Shown piece by piece: positions 21,666 through 32,730 of a stretch of 64,000 bases of DNA. Position numbers and translations under genes: made by a program. Below the pieces are notes generated by a model. It did not search any database. It saw only the letters and a program-made list of their open reading frames with translations, and was not told the origin of the DNA. Numbering within the stretch: position 1 is the stretch's first letter; each line of letters starts with the position of its first letter. The stretch comes from Pyrenula massariospora (taxonomy: Eukaryota; Ascomycota; Eurotiomycetes; Pyrenulales; Pyrenulaceae), in contig JAGFMI010000016.1 in the NCBI GenBank assembly GCA_021030905.1, forward strand, positions 558,001 through 622,000, given 5' to 3'.

Positions 21666-23582
21666 TCACATCCGTCTCTTGACCAACATCGGCATAAATT
21701 TTGCGGGTTTTGGCCCAAATTGCAGAATTTGATCTGCAATCACTATGAGCACATGTTCTCCTTAATTGACAGTCCCAAAAATAGTACTTACAGGCCTGTT
21801 CTTGATACCCCTCAATTTTAGGATCATCTCGCTCGTACGCCGGTTCAAAATCGAAATCTCTCAACGTCAAGAGCAAAATGGCCCTCATCTCGATCATAGC
21901 GAGCTCTTGGCCGATGCAGTTACGTGGTCCTTTTTCAAATGGTCGATAGGCATCTTTGGGCTGTTCGTTCGGTGGAAGGAAACGGTCGGGGTTGAACTTG
22001 TCGGCGTCAGGCCAGACCCTTTTGTTATGGTGGATGCCATAATGGAGGACGCAGATCTGGACATTAGTGTGTGCATGTACAGGGGGTGCGATGAACATAC
22101 CGAGGAGTCCCAGGCAGGAATTTTCTTGCCATTGTAATCTAAGAAGGTTCTAGGTGGCGGCGTCAGCCATACGTGTCATATAGTACGGCAGACATCATAC
22201 CCTTTTGGCGCCTTCCTGAAAGTCATGCCTGGAGGCGTAAGACGAAGCGTTTCTACGACTTAGTAAGCATTTGTTCTCAGAACGTAGATCCAGCCATTAG
22301 ACATACCTTTTACAACCGCATTCGTCAACGCAAGTTGGTTTAGTCTTGAAGACTCCTCGCGCAGGATGCGCATCGTCTCAGTCGTGTCTTTGCTGAAGAC
22401 TTCGTCATGTTCGGCGCGAACTCTTTCGCGGACATCAGGATTTAATGAGAGGAGATATAGCATATACTTTTTCATCAGACGAGTTGCTTGAATACTATAA
22501 TCAGGTACCTACGGCAATAGATGAAGCAGTCGTGTCATGACCGCCAAGAATAAGCGTCTTCATGCTAGAAACGCATTAACCAAATACACTATATGCGAGG
22601 AACATCTCTCACTTATCAAGTGCGATGCCGAAGAATTCTTTGTCAAGCTCATTGCCATTGCCTTCTTTCTTGTTGCCTATCTTATTTTCATTGTAAGCTT
22701 GAAAAGCCATGTCAATGGCGACGCGTGTCTTTCCGGTAGCATAGCTTTGCGATTTATAGCGTCGTCTGATGGCTTCCCCGAGGTACTTGTCGGCCTGGCG
22801 GCAGTGCCACCAGAGCGGTATCGCTTTTGAGATTCGACCAATGATGTCTGTTGAATTTGAAGTTGAGGCAAGAGCTGCACGATAGTGGTAGACAAATGGG
22901 TTATAGCCAAGCTGCGACTTGAAGTCTTCGCCGAGCACAACTTGCCCGATGATATCGATCGTGCATAGTGTAGCGAGCTCTTGCATGCGCACAACCTGAC
23001 CTGTTTTCGCAGCCTCGAAAAGCTTGTCTCTGAAAATTGACATGTGATCAGTTATGGACGGGACGAGAGAAAGCAGAAAGGTTGGTTGGAATCCTGGGTT
23101 GAAAAGGCTTCTCAGCATGCGCCATTGCTGCCCTTCCATTGTCACGATTGAGTTCTCGCCGGTCAGATTTCCTAGAAATTTTTTCAACACGGGATCCTTT
23201 GGCAAGGAATTTGTTTGTGTGATTGTAGCTGCTATCTCAGGGTCCGTGATGACTAGAAAAGGGTCCACCACGGGCCACAAATCCAGCACAAAAACATCCC
23301 CAAGATCATACTTGTCGCGTAAGATCAGCCATGTTGAAAGAGGGTGTGCATCAGGAGGGCATGATTTCATTGCTTCACCAATGACTTTCAGATTCCCCCA
23401 GAGGAAGCTATGTGGTGGTTTTGGCTGTGATAAGTCAGTAAATCCAGATGCTAGCTAAATTGATAAATAAGTGAACATACAACATCTTTAACATTATTCC
23501 GACGCTTCCGCAGCTTTAGAAGAAATTGGATGAACGCGAGAGTTAGTAGTAATGAAACAGCAACGTAAACTTTCAAAACCAT
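21666..23582 (-). CDS. Cytochrome P450 monooxygenase (CYP59/StcS-like), 8 exons
   Basis: Exons are 23582-23481, 23424-22613, 22564-22513, 22466-22307, 22258-22201, 22149-22101, 22056-21792 and 21733-21666, giving 521 aa. It begins with a membrane anchor ([20 protein letters not shown]) and a PKPP hinge. The I-helix motif [12 protein letters not shown], the ExxR region ([10 protein letters not shown]) and the heme loop [12 protein letters not shown] with the Cys ligand are intact, and it ends [12 protein letters not shown]. The N-terminal half ([40 protein letters not shown]) recalls the StcS group from sterigmatocystin synthesis, but no polyketide synthase is nearby. It is microsomal; the substrate is unknown. 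All splice joins keep phase and every intron is short. Confidence 0.9.
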
Positions 23583-24385
23583 ATTGGATCTGGAACAGCA
23601 GCGGAGACGAAACGCTTCAGGTTACTTTGATATGCCAGAAACATGAACACCTGGAGCTCTGAGATAGCTTTCAGCTGTGCTCGAGGCTATGTACAAGACT
23701 GAAAAGCCGCCAGCAAAGATAAATCAAGAGGGATTGATTACGATAAGCACTCAATTGGATGCTCGCGGAATGAATTTTAAACTTAAGTGGGAGGGATTTG
23801 ACAGATAAGGAGCTAGAGTGCCATTGGGGCCATAATAATGCTGAAATGGCATAGTTCTATAAGTCTATTGATCCTTTGAGAGTGGCATCTTGCTCCTAGT
23901 TTTTAGTGCTGAGACACGAGCTCCCCAGCTACTCGTCGGAAATAGAGGGGCGTCTGATGTTACGTACCCAATCACAGGAGGAGCTTCTCTTCCCCACGCA
24001 GCAAGTTTGCGATGAAAATGAGCAGCGAGATATACGATAGCTAGAAGCAGACCGGATTGCCCTCTTCAGCGTCGCCGGAGTGGATACTGGCATCCAAAAC
24101 TCCTGAATGATGTGGTGGTACGACGTTGTTGATCAATGATCTACGCGGCCTACCACAGCATTGGGCCCGGCTTGGCAGGAACGTCACCGACCCAGCGCCA
24201 CTGGAATTTGAAGCTTCACAAATGCCCTGACAACCTCACATTCCGGCAGATCTTTCGCAAGAATACACTTCTGGGCCAGACACCGGACGGTGATCTTCTA
24301 CAATGGGTGACCTTCCTCTCTTCGAACTGGGACCTTGTCTCTCCCTCTGCCTCACAGCGCCCAGATTCTTCCAACTGCGGCAACA
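23583..24385. other. Divergent intergenic, P450 / small basic protein
   Basis: A 0.8-kb divergent region. The plus-strand frame at 24136-24426 overlaps the next gene in another frame and is not supported. No repeat is seen. Confidence 0.5.
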
Positions 24386-24859
24386 ATGCCTTCCTCCCGG
24401 ACCCTCCCCGCCAACAGCCTCGATAGATCCCGCCGAAGGCCCGAAACCATCTCCCCGAGGCCACCATCTGTCTCACGTAGAAGAGAATCCAAAGAAAGGA
24501 GGCGGAGATTTGCGACACCGCGCTACGACGCTCTAGGCAAAGCCGGTATCGGTATCGGCGCTCTCGAGATGGCGGCAGGCGCCCTTACCATATGGACTAC
24601 GTACGTGCAAGCTAAAAGAGCAATGGAGGACCGGGAGACGATTGAAGAGGATGAGAAGCATATGAACAAAACGCGGACGAGGGAGAGAGAAATGGATGAA
24701 GAGGAGAAGAGGAACAGGCGAAAAGGCTTGGGCGACGGCGATCCCGTGAACGGTCCCGTGAAAGAAGTACTATTGCGGAGAAAATCCGAAGAGCCTCGCT
24801 CGGATCATGGGAACCCTTGGTCTGGTGATGGTCTTCGAGAAACACGCAAACGCAGGTGA
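24386..24859 (+). CDS. Small basic protein with one hydrophobic segment, unknown function
   Basis: A single exon of 157 aa from the ATG at 24386; the frame is open 17 codons further upstream. The N-terminal 45 residues are Arg/Ser/Pro-rich (RRRESKERRRRF), followed by a Gly/Ala segment (GKAGIGIGALEMAAGALTIW) that could lie in or on a membrane, and a Glu/Lys/Arg-rich helical tail. I recognise no family. The stop codon is the first unit of a GAT-type microsatellite. It sits between the P450 and an MFS gene, so it may belong to the same accessory block. It could also be a chance frame. Confidence 0.45.
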   Translation: MPSSRTLPANSLDRSRRRPETISPRPPSVSRRRESKERRRRFATPRYDALGKAGIGIGALEMAAGALTIWTTYVQAKRAMEDRETIEEDEKHMNKTRTREREMDEEEKRNRRKGLGDGDPVNGPVKEVLLRRKSEEPRSDHGNPWSGDGLRETRKRR

Positions 24860-24877
24860 TGATGATGATGATGATGA
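24857..24877. repeat. (TGA)n / (GAT)n microsatellite
   Basis: Seven tandem TGA units, the first being the stop codon of the small basic protein. In the plus frame this gives several consecutive stop codons. Confidence 0.9.
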
Positions 24878-25226
24878 ACAGCCTTGTAGACGGCGAGAAT
24901 GGTGTGCCTAGAGCAAGCCCATTGGCGATTTCCTGAATCCGGACGTGGTGGACATTGACTGTTGCGAAACGATTCTAGTATAGATAGTGTTAATGATAGG
25001 ACCATTATTAATGTCATATTGCACGTTCTCTACGGTATCAATCGCATGCGGCGACAATACTATCGTCATAAATTGTTGAAAGAAGATAGCAAGACATGAA
25101 CGCAAGTCTAGTCTATTTGAAGGCCATTTCTGACCTTGCAATCCCTGGACATTTAATTACGGTTGAGATCGCTCTTTATCATTGGACTTCTGCTGCATTT
25201 AGAAAATCCAGGCCGCTCGGTAAGGC

Positions 25227-25263
25227 CGGGAGGGTTTCCAGCCTCGGAGCGTAAACCCTCCCG
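25227..25263. repeat. Inverted repeat, 11-bp perfect arms
   Basis: Left arm CGGGAGGGTTT (25227-25237) and right arm AAACCCTCCCG (25253-25263) are exact reverse complements around a 15-nt spacer. It lies about 165 bp upstream of the MFS start codon. It could be a regulator-binding palindrome, an RNA hairpin in a leader, or chance in a GC-rich island. Confidence 0.75.
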
Positions 25264-25426
25264 ACCCTGACGTATCAAAGGATCAGCAAGCTTCCCGATT
25301 TAGTAAGACACGTTTGGCAAATATTCAAAGATTACTTCCTACGATGATTCTGCTTTAATACATCATTTTGAGGTTGATTCATCATGTGCTCCCCGGCGAT
25401 GAGATAGGAATTGCTCCGTATAAATA

Positions 25427-27222
25427 ATGATGCAGCAACCAAATCCTGCGGATAACGCAGAGCCATCGAGGGAGACCTCGCCTCTCCTCCGGGCAAGGGC
25501 AGGCTCGCCTCTCTCTGATCAATCATCACTGGTGGACGAACAGCCGAGGACGCAGATATCTGCCCTTCGAGGATGCTGTCTTGCCTTATTCTTGGGTTTG
25601 CTTATTTTCCTTCAAAGTTTGACCTCCCCAGCATTGTTCTCAGTGCCTGTGTTGACCCTTTCCAGCGTCCAACATTTCCATGTTGACTACTGTGTCTGGG
25701 TCTATTGCCAATGATTTAGACGCTTTTGCCAGCGTCAGCTGGTTTACCTCTGCATATTTAGTATGCTTACATCCTCCTTGAAAATCTTTGGGCATGCCTA
25801 ATTCAGAACCAGATTGCAATGTCGAGCACTACTCCCCTTGCTGGACGCTTGTCCAAAATCTTTGCCCCACGGCATTACATTTTTATATCCACATGTATAA
25901 TGTGCGTTGGTCTTTTGGTCACAGGTTACGCACCAACTCTTGCGGTGTTCCTGTTGGGTAGAGTTCTGACTGGGATTGGCGGTGCCGCTATTTTCACGGT
26001 CTCAACCATTGTAACGGTCAACTTCTCCAGCCCAAAGCGGAGGGGTCTTTTCCTTGGTCTTGTCAATACTGGTTATACGATCGGGATATCGGCTGGCGCA
26101 GTCATCGCTGGTGCTCTGGATTCGGTTGTGGGATGGCGCGGTATCTTTTGGCTTCAGATTCCCATTGCTGCCATCGCGGCTCCTGGTGCTTTGTTTTCCA
26201 TACCAAGTGCTCCTGTGACTGGTTCAAAACTCCTGGACGACGAACCAATCTCAACAAAGCTCCGCAGGGTTGACTATCCCGGGATTCTGACGCTGACGAC
26301 TTCAGTGGTCCTCCTTTTATATGGTCTATCCGCCGCTACCATCCAACTTCTCCCTATCATTTTGTCCATAATCACCTTCTTCATCTTTGTCACAACCGAA
26401 GGCTACTTCGCCTCCGAGCCCATTCTTCCGGTGTTCGTCCTCAAGTCCCGCGGCATGCTTCTCACCTGCCTCTCCACTGTTGGCTACATGATGGCGAGGT
26501 GGGCGGTCCTGTTCTATTCACCAGTCTACACCATTTCCGTGCGAGACTGGTCGCAGGCGTCGGCTGGACTCATACTGGTTCCCACCAACTTTGGCTTCGC
26601 GGTGGGTGGGTTGCTCATTGGCTGGCTGCACATTCGCAGCACGTCGAGCTACTACTTCTCCTGCATTGCTTCTTATGCCCTTTTTGTGGTGTCGCTGTAT
26701 GTTCTTTCTGTCTTGAGTACAGCAAACTCCCCTGTGGCTGCGTACGTTGCAGCTACATTCATTAACGGTTTCATCACTGGAGCTGCTATGAATTACACGA
26801 TGGTCCACCTCTTGCATTTGATGCCAATCAGCTCGCATCCGATCGTGGTATCTTTGATTGCGATGTTCCGGGGACTGGCGGGTTCGTTCGGCTCGTCAAT
26901 CGGTGGCGGTATCTTTCTCCGGGTCTTGAAAAAGAAACTTGAAGCAGGGTTCAATGATGCAGGTCTTGTAGGACAAGGTGATTTGATTCGAAGGCTTTTG
27001 GGTAGTCCGGCCCTGGTCCGGTCACTGGTGGATCCTGAGAAGAAAATCGCGAGAGATGCATACGGTAATGCAATAAGAACCTTGTTCCTCGCTGGATGTG
27101 CATTGGCGGTAGTCACGACGGCTGTACAGGCAGGGACTGGGTGGCAAGCGCCTCCACCCGAACAGAAGTGTGAGGATCTGGCGGAGGAGGTCGCCGCACA
27201 TGAGAACGACGCTGGACAATAG
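25427..27222 (+). CDS. MFS drug/amino-acid exporter (DHA2/VBA-like), 3 exons
   Basis: Exons are 25427-25616, 25666-25760 and 25813-27222, giving 564 aa. The join restores FLQTSNISMLTTVSGSIAND and SVSWFTSAYLIAMSSTTPLA, the canonical first loop of 14-span MFS proteins. GRLSKIFAPRH follows as motif A and GAVIAGALDSVVGWRGIFWL matches motif C. A cytosolic, Ser/Pro-rich N-terminus of about 45 residues carries an LL pair (SPLLRARAG), as in vacuolar relatives. About 12-14 hydrophobic spans are visible. Either vacuolar basic amino acid uptake or multidrug/metabolite export is possible. Its position near the P450 mildly favours export of a metabolite. Confidence 0.88.
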
Positions 27223-28362
27223 AATCATCAGTACTTGAATACCCTTAAATAGAATTTGAAGGCGTGATCAGATGGTCTTGGTATCGAATGGCATTTGTCT
27301 TTTCTGGGGCGCCCTTTTCATCCTGTGAATACCATTGATGTCCGACGCGCATGTTCTGCACTGCACTGAGATTAAGCGCGCAAGTCTTTGTAGGCTCATG
27401 CAGCTCACTGACAATTTGGTCCTGATATTTCTGGGGCAGGTCTCTTTCCGTACTGTGCAGGGATGAGGACAAATACAGATTTGTAGCTTGAAACAAGCAT
27501 GTATTCTCTTCACCTTTGTGGCTCTCTGAAGTACCTTTCAATGCGAGAAGGAAAACAAGTGACGACATAAAGTCTCGGATGTAAAGGTACACCTCCCCTA
27601 GTATCACCCGACAAATCTCATGGGAATTGTCCATAGTATCATGGATCGAGGAGAAAGGCTACCTCAGCACCTCCTCATTTTGATTTGTGGCATTTGGGTT
27701 GCCGGTGTTTCCCATATTCGCCGGCAAAGTAGAAGTTTAGAGGAACCTGCTACCAGAAATGATCAATGCTTTCTCGAACTTTTCGTTCTCATTCTCGACG
27801 GATCACCCTTTTTATTTGGTTTGGATTGCAAGCCTAGCACTCTGGGTGAACAGTGTCACCAGACTAACCAGAGGGGCCTTAGACGACGCCTCAACCTCCG
27901 CGGTGGCTGATGTGCGAATGCGAATACGCTGGCAATGCGCTCATACATCCATGCCTTGAACGATGCATATCTAGACCAGAGATCAAAGATCAACTTTCAA
28001 GTCATCTACTGTTTGATCAGAGCCTGTCGTACAGACGGTCAGAAACTGTGCTTGCTCAAGAACTCATTGCCTTCTTCTCTGACACAGAGTTTTGGCCCCC
28101 TATCTTGATCGTCAGCGCGGAACGCCCCAATCTTTAGTCTCGCTTCTTCATGCCCCTTTTCAGTCTGGATTGATATTATCCTGTTTGAAAATTGTGCCAT
28201 GTCAGACTTGCTTTTGCAGCTGAACTGCTCCAAAAGTTTACTCAATTGACCTTTGTCACCACTTCGTCCATCTGCTATATTACCTTCCTCTACCACAGCG
28301 TGAAATACATACCAGCCACGATGTGATATGGAGCCCGCCGGACGGGCTGTTCAAAATAAGAA
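27223..28362. other. Intergenic, MFS to membrane-protein gene
   Basis: About 1.1 kb with several short frames on both strands, none domain-like. I see no splice-linked coding pattern and no repeat. Confidence 0.5.
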
Positions 28363-29640
28363 ATGAAGGACCGGATGTGCTGTGCCGCACTGCTCTTACT
28401 CACTGTTACAGACGTCGCATATTCCCTGAACACAACCGACTCGAGAGAACCAGTCGACAAAATTCAATGCGTCTATCCTCTATCTGGCCAATATGGCCTG
28501 CTCCCCCGCCTTCTCTATTATAGCTCTCTCATATTCGCGATCATCTGGCGGTATCGGGAATGGCTTGTTCTTGGAGCCCTCGCCTCCGCGCTCTCCTACT
28601 CTGGCGCTGCCGCCATTCATGCCCTCCTCCTGTGTACCTCCCGCAGAGGCGTCTACGATCTTGACATCCTGGGTGTCTGGGCTATCCTCAGTACCGGCGC
28701 TCTCGCCTACATTACTCTTATTCATTGGTCCTCAACTCTACGCAACTCTCGCGCAAAATTTGTCATGCTCATCTGGGGGGGTCTCGTTGGCATGGGCCTA
28801 ATATTCGGCCGTACCGAAATATACGATACTGGGAACCAGACTTCTACTGAGCCTGCCTGTCACTCGTCTGGCGGGACCCTTCTCACTACCCGAGCCCAAT
28901 TAGAAGACCCGCGCTTTAATTGCACATATGCGTGCTTTAACCGACGCAAGCCAATGCGCGAACCCGCCGAGATCACTGCAATTCCTGCATCCGTTTTATC
29001 GGGCAAATACTCCTCGCTCGGCGTCGCGCTCCTTGGGCCGGTCATGTTCGCTGCCTATGCGAGCATGTCATGGGACTCGAGGCAACATTCACCCTCCCAA
29101 ATCTACATGCGCTATGTTATCCGTTGGCTGATCAAGCCCAATCTACATGACGGGCTTGCTGAAGCGATATACAGAGCAGGGGCAGAGCATTGGTACGGCG
29201 GATATTTGGTTTTGATGTCCTTCCTGGTCAGGGAGGGGATGACGACTAGAACATGGCTTGGTTGGATTTGTGTGCCATGGATCGCCATTGAATTACTTAT
29301 CGATATTTTAAGTCCTGCATTACTGATCAGCAACATCATCCTCAATGAGCTAACTATCCTTGGCTCAGGACTACCCACAAATGAAGCGGCCTTTGCAGTA
29401 GGTCAGTGGGCACCTGTAGTCAGCGCTGCACTCGTGATCTTTGCATCTGCGTTGAATCACTTTCTGGAGCTGTTAGAAGCTAGGAAGAAAACTAGGAGTA
29501 AGGCAAGGGAAGTGATGCGCAGCAAGGAAGCAGAAACAGGTGCAGAAATCCAATTGACAGGAGTTATTATGCAAAAATTAGAGAGGGCAGAAACTTTGAA
29601 GGATCCTGAAGCCGCGCTTGTGGCGGGCTCTAGGCGATGA
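28363..29640 (+). CDS. Multispanning membrane protein of unknown function
   Basis: A single uninterrupted exon of 425 aa. A signal-peptide-like N-terminus (MCCAALLLLTVTDVAYS) is followed by a short extracellular part with a Cys. About seven or eight hydrophobic spans are seen, for example LLPRLLYYSSLIFAII, WLVLGALASALSYSGAAAIH, ILGVWAILSTGALAYITLI, VMLIWGGLVGMGLIFG and APVVSAALVIFASALNHFL. A Cys-containing loop (residues about 160-195) separates two groups of spans, and the C-terminus is charged and cytosolic in appearance. I recognise no characterised family. Such orphan membrane proteins occur beside metabolic genes in moulds, but no role is shown here. Confidence 0.75.
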   Translation: MKDRMCCAALLLLTVTDVAYSLNTTDSREPVDKIQCVYPLSGQYGLLPRLLYYSSLIFAIIWRYREWLVLGALASALSYSGAAAIHALLLCTSRRGVYDLDILGVWAILSTGALAYITLIHWSSTLRNSRAKFVMLIWGGLVGMGLIFGRTEIYDTGNQTSTEPACHSSGGTLLTTRAQLEDPRFNCTYACFNRRKPMREPAEITAIPASVLSGKYSSLGVALLGPVMFAAYASMSWDSRQHSPSQIYMRYVIRWLIKPNLHDGLAEAIYRAGAEHWYGGYLVLMSFLVREGMTTRTWLGWICVPWIAIELLIDILSPALLISNIILNELTILGSGLPTNEAAFAVGQWAPVVSAALVIFASALNHFLELLEARKKTRSKAREVMRSKEAETGAEIQLTGVIMQKLERAETLKDPEAALVAGSRR

Positions 29641-30115
29641 AAATATTACACTGAATTTTGAGCTTCTTGCTCTTGACGACATCAATGATAATGATCTGAA
29701 AGACGAACTGTGTGGAAATGACCAGGGATACTTGCTAAGATCGTTCTTAAAATGTGGAAAATAGAGCCTAGTTGGATGAGTATCTCGGCACGGGCCCGGG
29801 ACCTTGTTGAAATGAGAACAATGCGTCTACTGATAATTGTCAACCCTTTCATGAGCATCGAGGCGCTTCTCTTTTTACGATCCAAAATTCAGGGGGATTA
29901 AGCTCTGTCGGCGTGGATTTGCATCCATGCCCGCTGCAGGGGTAGCGTGCGGCTGAAGGATGCTACTACTAACTGTACTGAGTGACCGTCTGAAACAGAA
30001 CTCGACTCGGACGAGGACAAGGCTGTTGGCGCGTATATTTTGCGGCGCAGCCCTGTTCCTTCACGTAAATATTTTGTAGAAGAAGGCGACAACATGTCAA
30101 TAAGTGGTATACGCA
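29641..30115. other. Intergenic, promoter of CorA-like gene
   Basis: About 0.48 kb between two plus-strand genes. Nothing beyond the expected 3' and 5' regulatory DNA is seen. Confidence 0.5.
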
Positions 30116-31730
30116 ATGTTTGCCGCAAGCCGTGAAGCAGTGCTGAGCTCGGCCAAATGGAGGAACACCAACAGTATCGACTATGTCGAGGCATCGCTGT
30201 ATGAAAACGTCAGTTGGACCCATTAACTTACGAACAAGGTCAAATTTTCTCACTAGCCATAGACTACAGAGGCCAATCCAGAAAACTTTCGTCACGGCAG
30301 TCTTCATGGCGATGAAATACTGGAATGGGTCAATCGAAAGGGACCACATGCAGCGCCAAATAAGACAGAAGCTGGCAAGCTTCTTGGCCAGATCCGACTA
30401 TTGATCTACGAGCGGACAGCCTATACGCCTATAGATTTTCCGGTGTCCAAGGACTTCTTTGTCACAATAGAAAAGGCTTTCCATCTCCACGCAGCGACCC
30501 TACCATCGTTTGAAAGCCATCCCGGGACATATTCACGCTACCTGACCTTCTCTAACAGAGAGTCTACAAAACTAGAGAGAGTCGGTACGTCGAATCTCGT
30601 CAAGCTGGATTTTCACTGAAAATATTGCAGCTTTCATCCTCAAAGCTCCCCAGAAACGAGAAATCGGAAACTATGGTCTCTCGCTGTCTCACGAAGTAGC
30701 AACAGGCATCACCACCGCCCTTCTTTATGGCAAAGGAGTGTTCATCCGCGCCGATGCCGAAAATTTCTGGCCACACATTCCTTCTCTTCTAGAGCTCCTT
30801 CGGTACTCAGTGCAATTCTGGAACCATCCATTACTCTTACCAAGTCTACTTCTTGGAGACCATATGCACCGGACCAAGCACTTTTGCGAGCACGGTACCA
30901 TCATCACAGAGACAGTTGAAATTGAGCAGGAGCTCGGGGTTACCAAGGTCGGAAGAAAGGCAGACTTGATTCCCGGAACCCTTTTGACTTTTCAAGAAAT
31001 AAGTGACAGCCTCTACGAAATGAACTTATCACGGCGCAAGGCGCTTGGTATGACCGTCCGTATCAACACACAAAGCACGCGCGTCCTTTTCACGGCTCGT
31101 TCGCCGGCATGGAACAAAGACTGCTCGAGCTTCACGCTGGAGTTGCTGGCCGACATCAAATCGCTTCTACCCGATCACCATCTCGACGCTCACCGCGCAC
31201 TCAAAGAGTCCCTCGAATTCAACATCAACCAAGCGGAATCGGTGGCTGACCTTGTGTCGAGCATACAAGCACGCATGTCCCTACAGCTAGATGTGCTCTA
31301 CCAGATGGTGGCGCAGATGGACAACCGTCTCAGTGCAAAGCTCTCTGCATCAGCTGGACGCGACAGCGTATCCATGAAGATCCTTGCTTTTATCTCTGCG
31401 CTCTTCCTTCCGGGGTCCTTTATCTCTGGGATGTTTAGCATGGGCATGTTCGACTGGCAACATGATGCAAACGATGGGGTGGTATCGGGGAAATTCTGGA
31501 TCTATTGGGCCATTGCGATACCCTTGACCACAGTAACTTTGATCGGGTGGGCGATCTGGTGGGGGATTGAGATGAAGAGATTTGAAAAGGGATTTGCGGA
31601 TGCTTTGAATGAGAACTCAACAACTGGGGGAAGCCAACAAGTGGAAAAGCGGGACGAGGTCTGGTTGACACCCGGGGGTTGGTCACTCGAAGAAGCAATA
31701 ACAAGACGTCCCATTGGTGCGATGCATTGA
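30116..31730 (+). CDS. CorA-like membrane protein lacking the GMN motif, 3 exons
   Basis: Exons are 30116-30208, 30263-30584 and 30631-31730, giving 504 aa. The start MFAASREAVLSSAKWRN and the two short introns were chosen because they keep one phase throughout. The C-terminal quarter has a helical stalk (LYQMVAQMDNRLSAKLSASA), then two spans: ILAFISALFLPGSFISGMFS and FWIYWAIAIPLTTVTLIGWA. This is the two-helix CorA topology, but the pore-loop GMN is replaced by SMGMF. Many fungal CorA-fold proteins share this replacement and are not proven Mg2+ channels. The N-terminal 250 residues are soluble and unassigned. A signalling or other ion role is possible. Confidence 0.8.
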
Positions 31731-32730
31731 TGGCTGGCGATTTTCATTTGGTCATTTAGTTGCAGCGTTCATCGAGCAGATCTAGAACAGGGATGATCTT
31801 AATGTCACTGTATTATCTAAGGGCACAGAAGATATTGTCCAGGCTTGACAGCTTCGTGCCCAGATCCTCCAGAGATCAAGCTTTCTTAGCCATTTCGATC
31901 TCCAGGTTTTCCCCACACGCTAAGCGGCGGATCTGAGATCCGATGCATGATCAATCTTGGCAAGCAAAAGCTGTTTCAACCGCCAAAGGCCTCGCTTGCA
32001 ATGGCTCTAAGCAGCTTGGACGCATCTCAAGCTCGGAGGAGACTCTTTCTGCCCAATCGCAAAAGGGTGGCTGTGTTGGCATCGATCCATAGAACCGGGA
32101 TGGGCAATGTCGCCAATCACCCCAAGTGTTGATGTCATGGGCATAAAGGGGAGCCGGCTGGATGTACGGCATTGTGAAGATGCGAAGACATTTCAACAAT
32201 TGGGAAAGTATACGTATCACTATAATGTCGGCGTCGAACCGCGCAAACTTCCAGAACAACAAGCACCGACGTGGACGCGCCTGCGAGCAGCCAGGAATCG
32301 GCCTCGGAGAATAAGAAGGAAATTTGACCCTCAAAAGCTGCTGGTCTGGGAGTTTCGATTGGCAAACGAAACACGAAAATGGCAGGTGAAAGAGGAGAGC
32401 CGCACACCCGGCCTTTGCAGCCCTTTAGTTGCCATCGAGGAGCATGTTCGCCCACAGCAGACAACCAGGATTGTGATTCGTGTACCTGGCTGTCCCAATT
32501 ACGCTTCCGAGTCTTGATGTCACTTGCTCACGCGTCTCGAGAAGAGACAAGCTACCTAAGCTCCTAAATGTTTATAAACGCTCTGTTTTCCGTTGTATCC
32601 ACTCTTGGCCGTTGTTTCGCGAGTTCTGTACACCACATCTCCAAGTCTCTGTCGCTCGCTTTTGTTGGAGCTGTTCAATACACTGTTATTCCCCAGATAA
32701 GTTTCCCTTTGAATCTAGCAAAAGTTCAAA
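31731..32730. other. Intergenic, promoter of SOD-like gene
   Basis: A 1.0-kb gap. Frames at 31951-32334 (-) and 32107-32517 (+) overlap in antisense and neither has recognisable character. A TTTATAAAC element near 32573 followed by a pyrimidine-rich stretch lies about 155 bp before the SOD-like ATG and may be its TATA element. Confidence 0.45.

Noticed and set aside
25419-25426. TATAAATA just before the MFS ATG as a TATA box
   Set aside because: It abuts the start codon, leaving no room for a transcription start before ATG, and no later in-frame Met would preserve the N-terminus.
20177-31730. Complete secondary-metabolite cluster
   Set aside because: There is no polyketide synthase, peptide synthetase, terpene cyclase or prenyltransferase in the window, so only an accessory gene block is claimed.
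32107-32517. 136-codon plus-strand frame before the SOD-like gene
   Set aside because: It overlaps an equally long antisense frame; neither shows a domain, so this is probably intergenic DNA.
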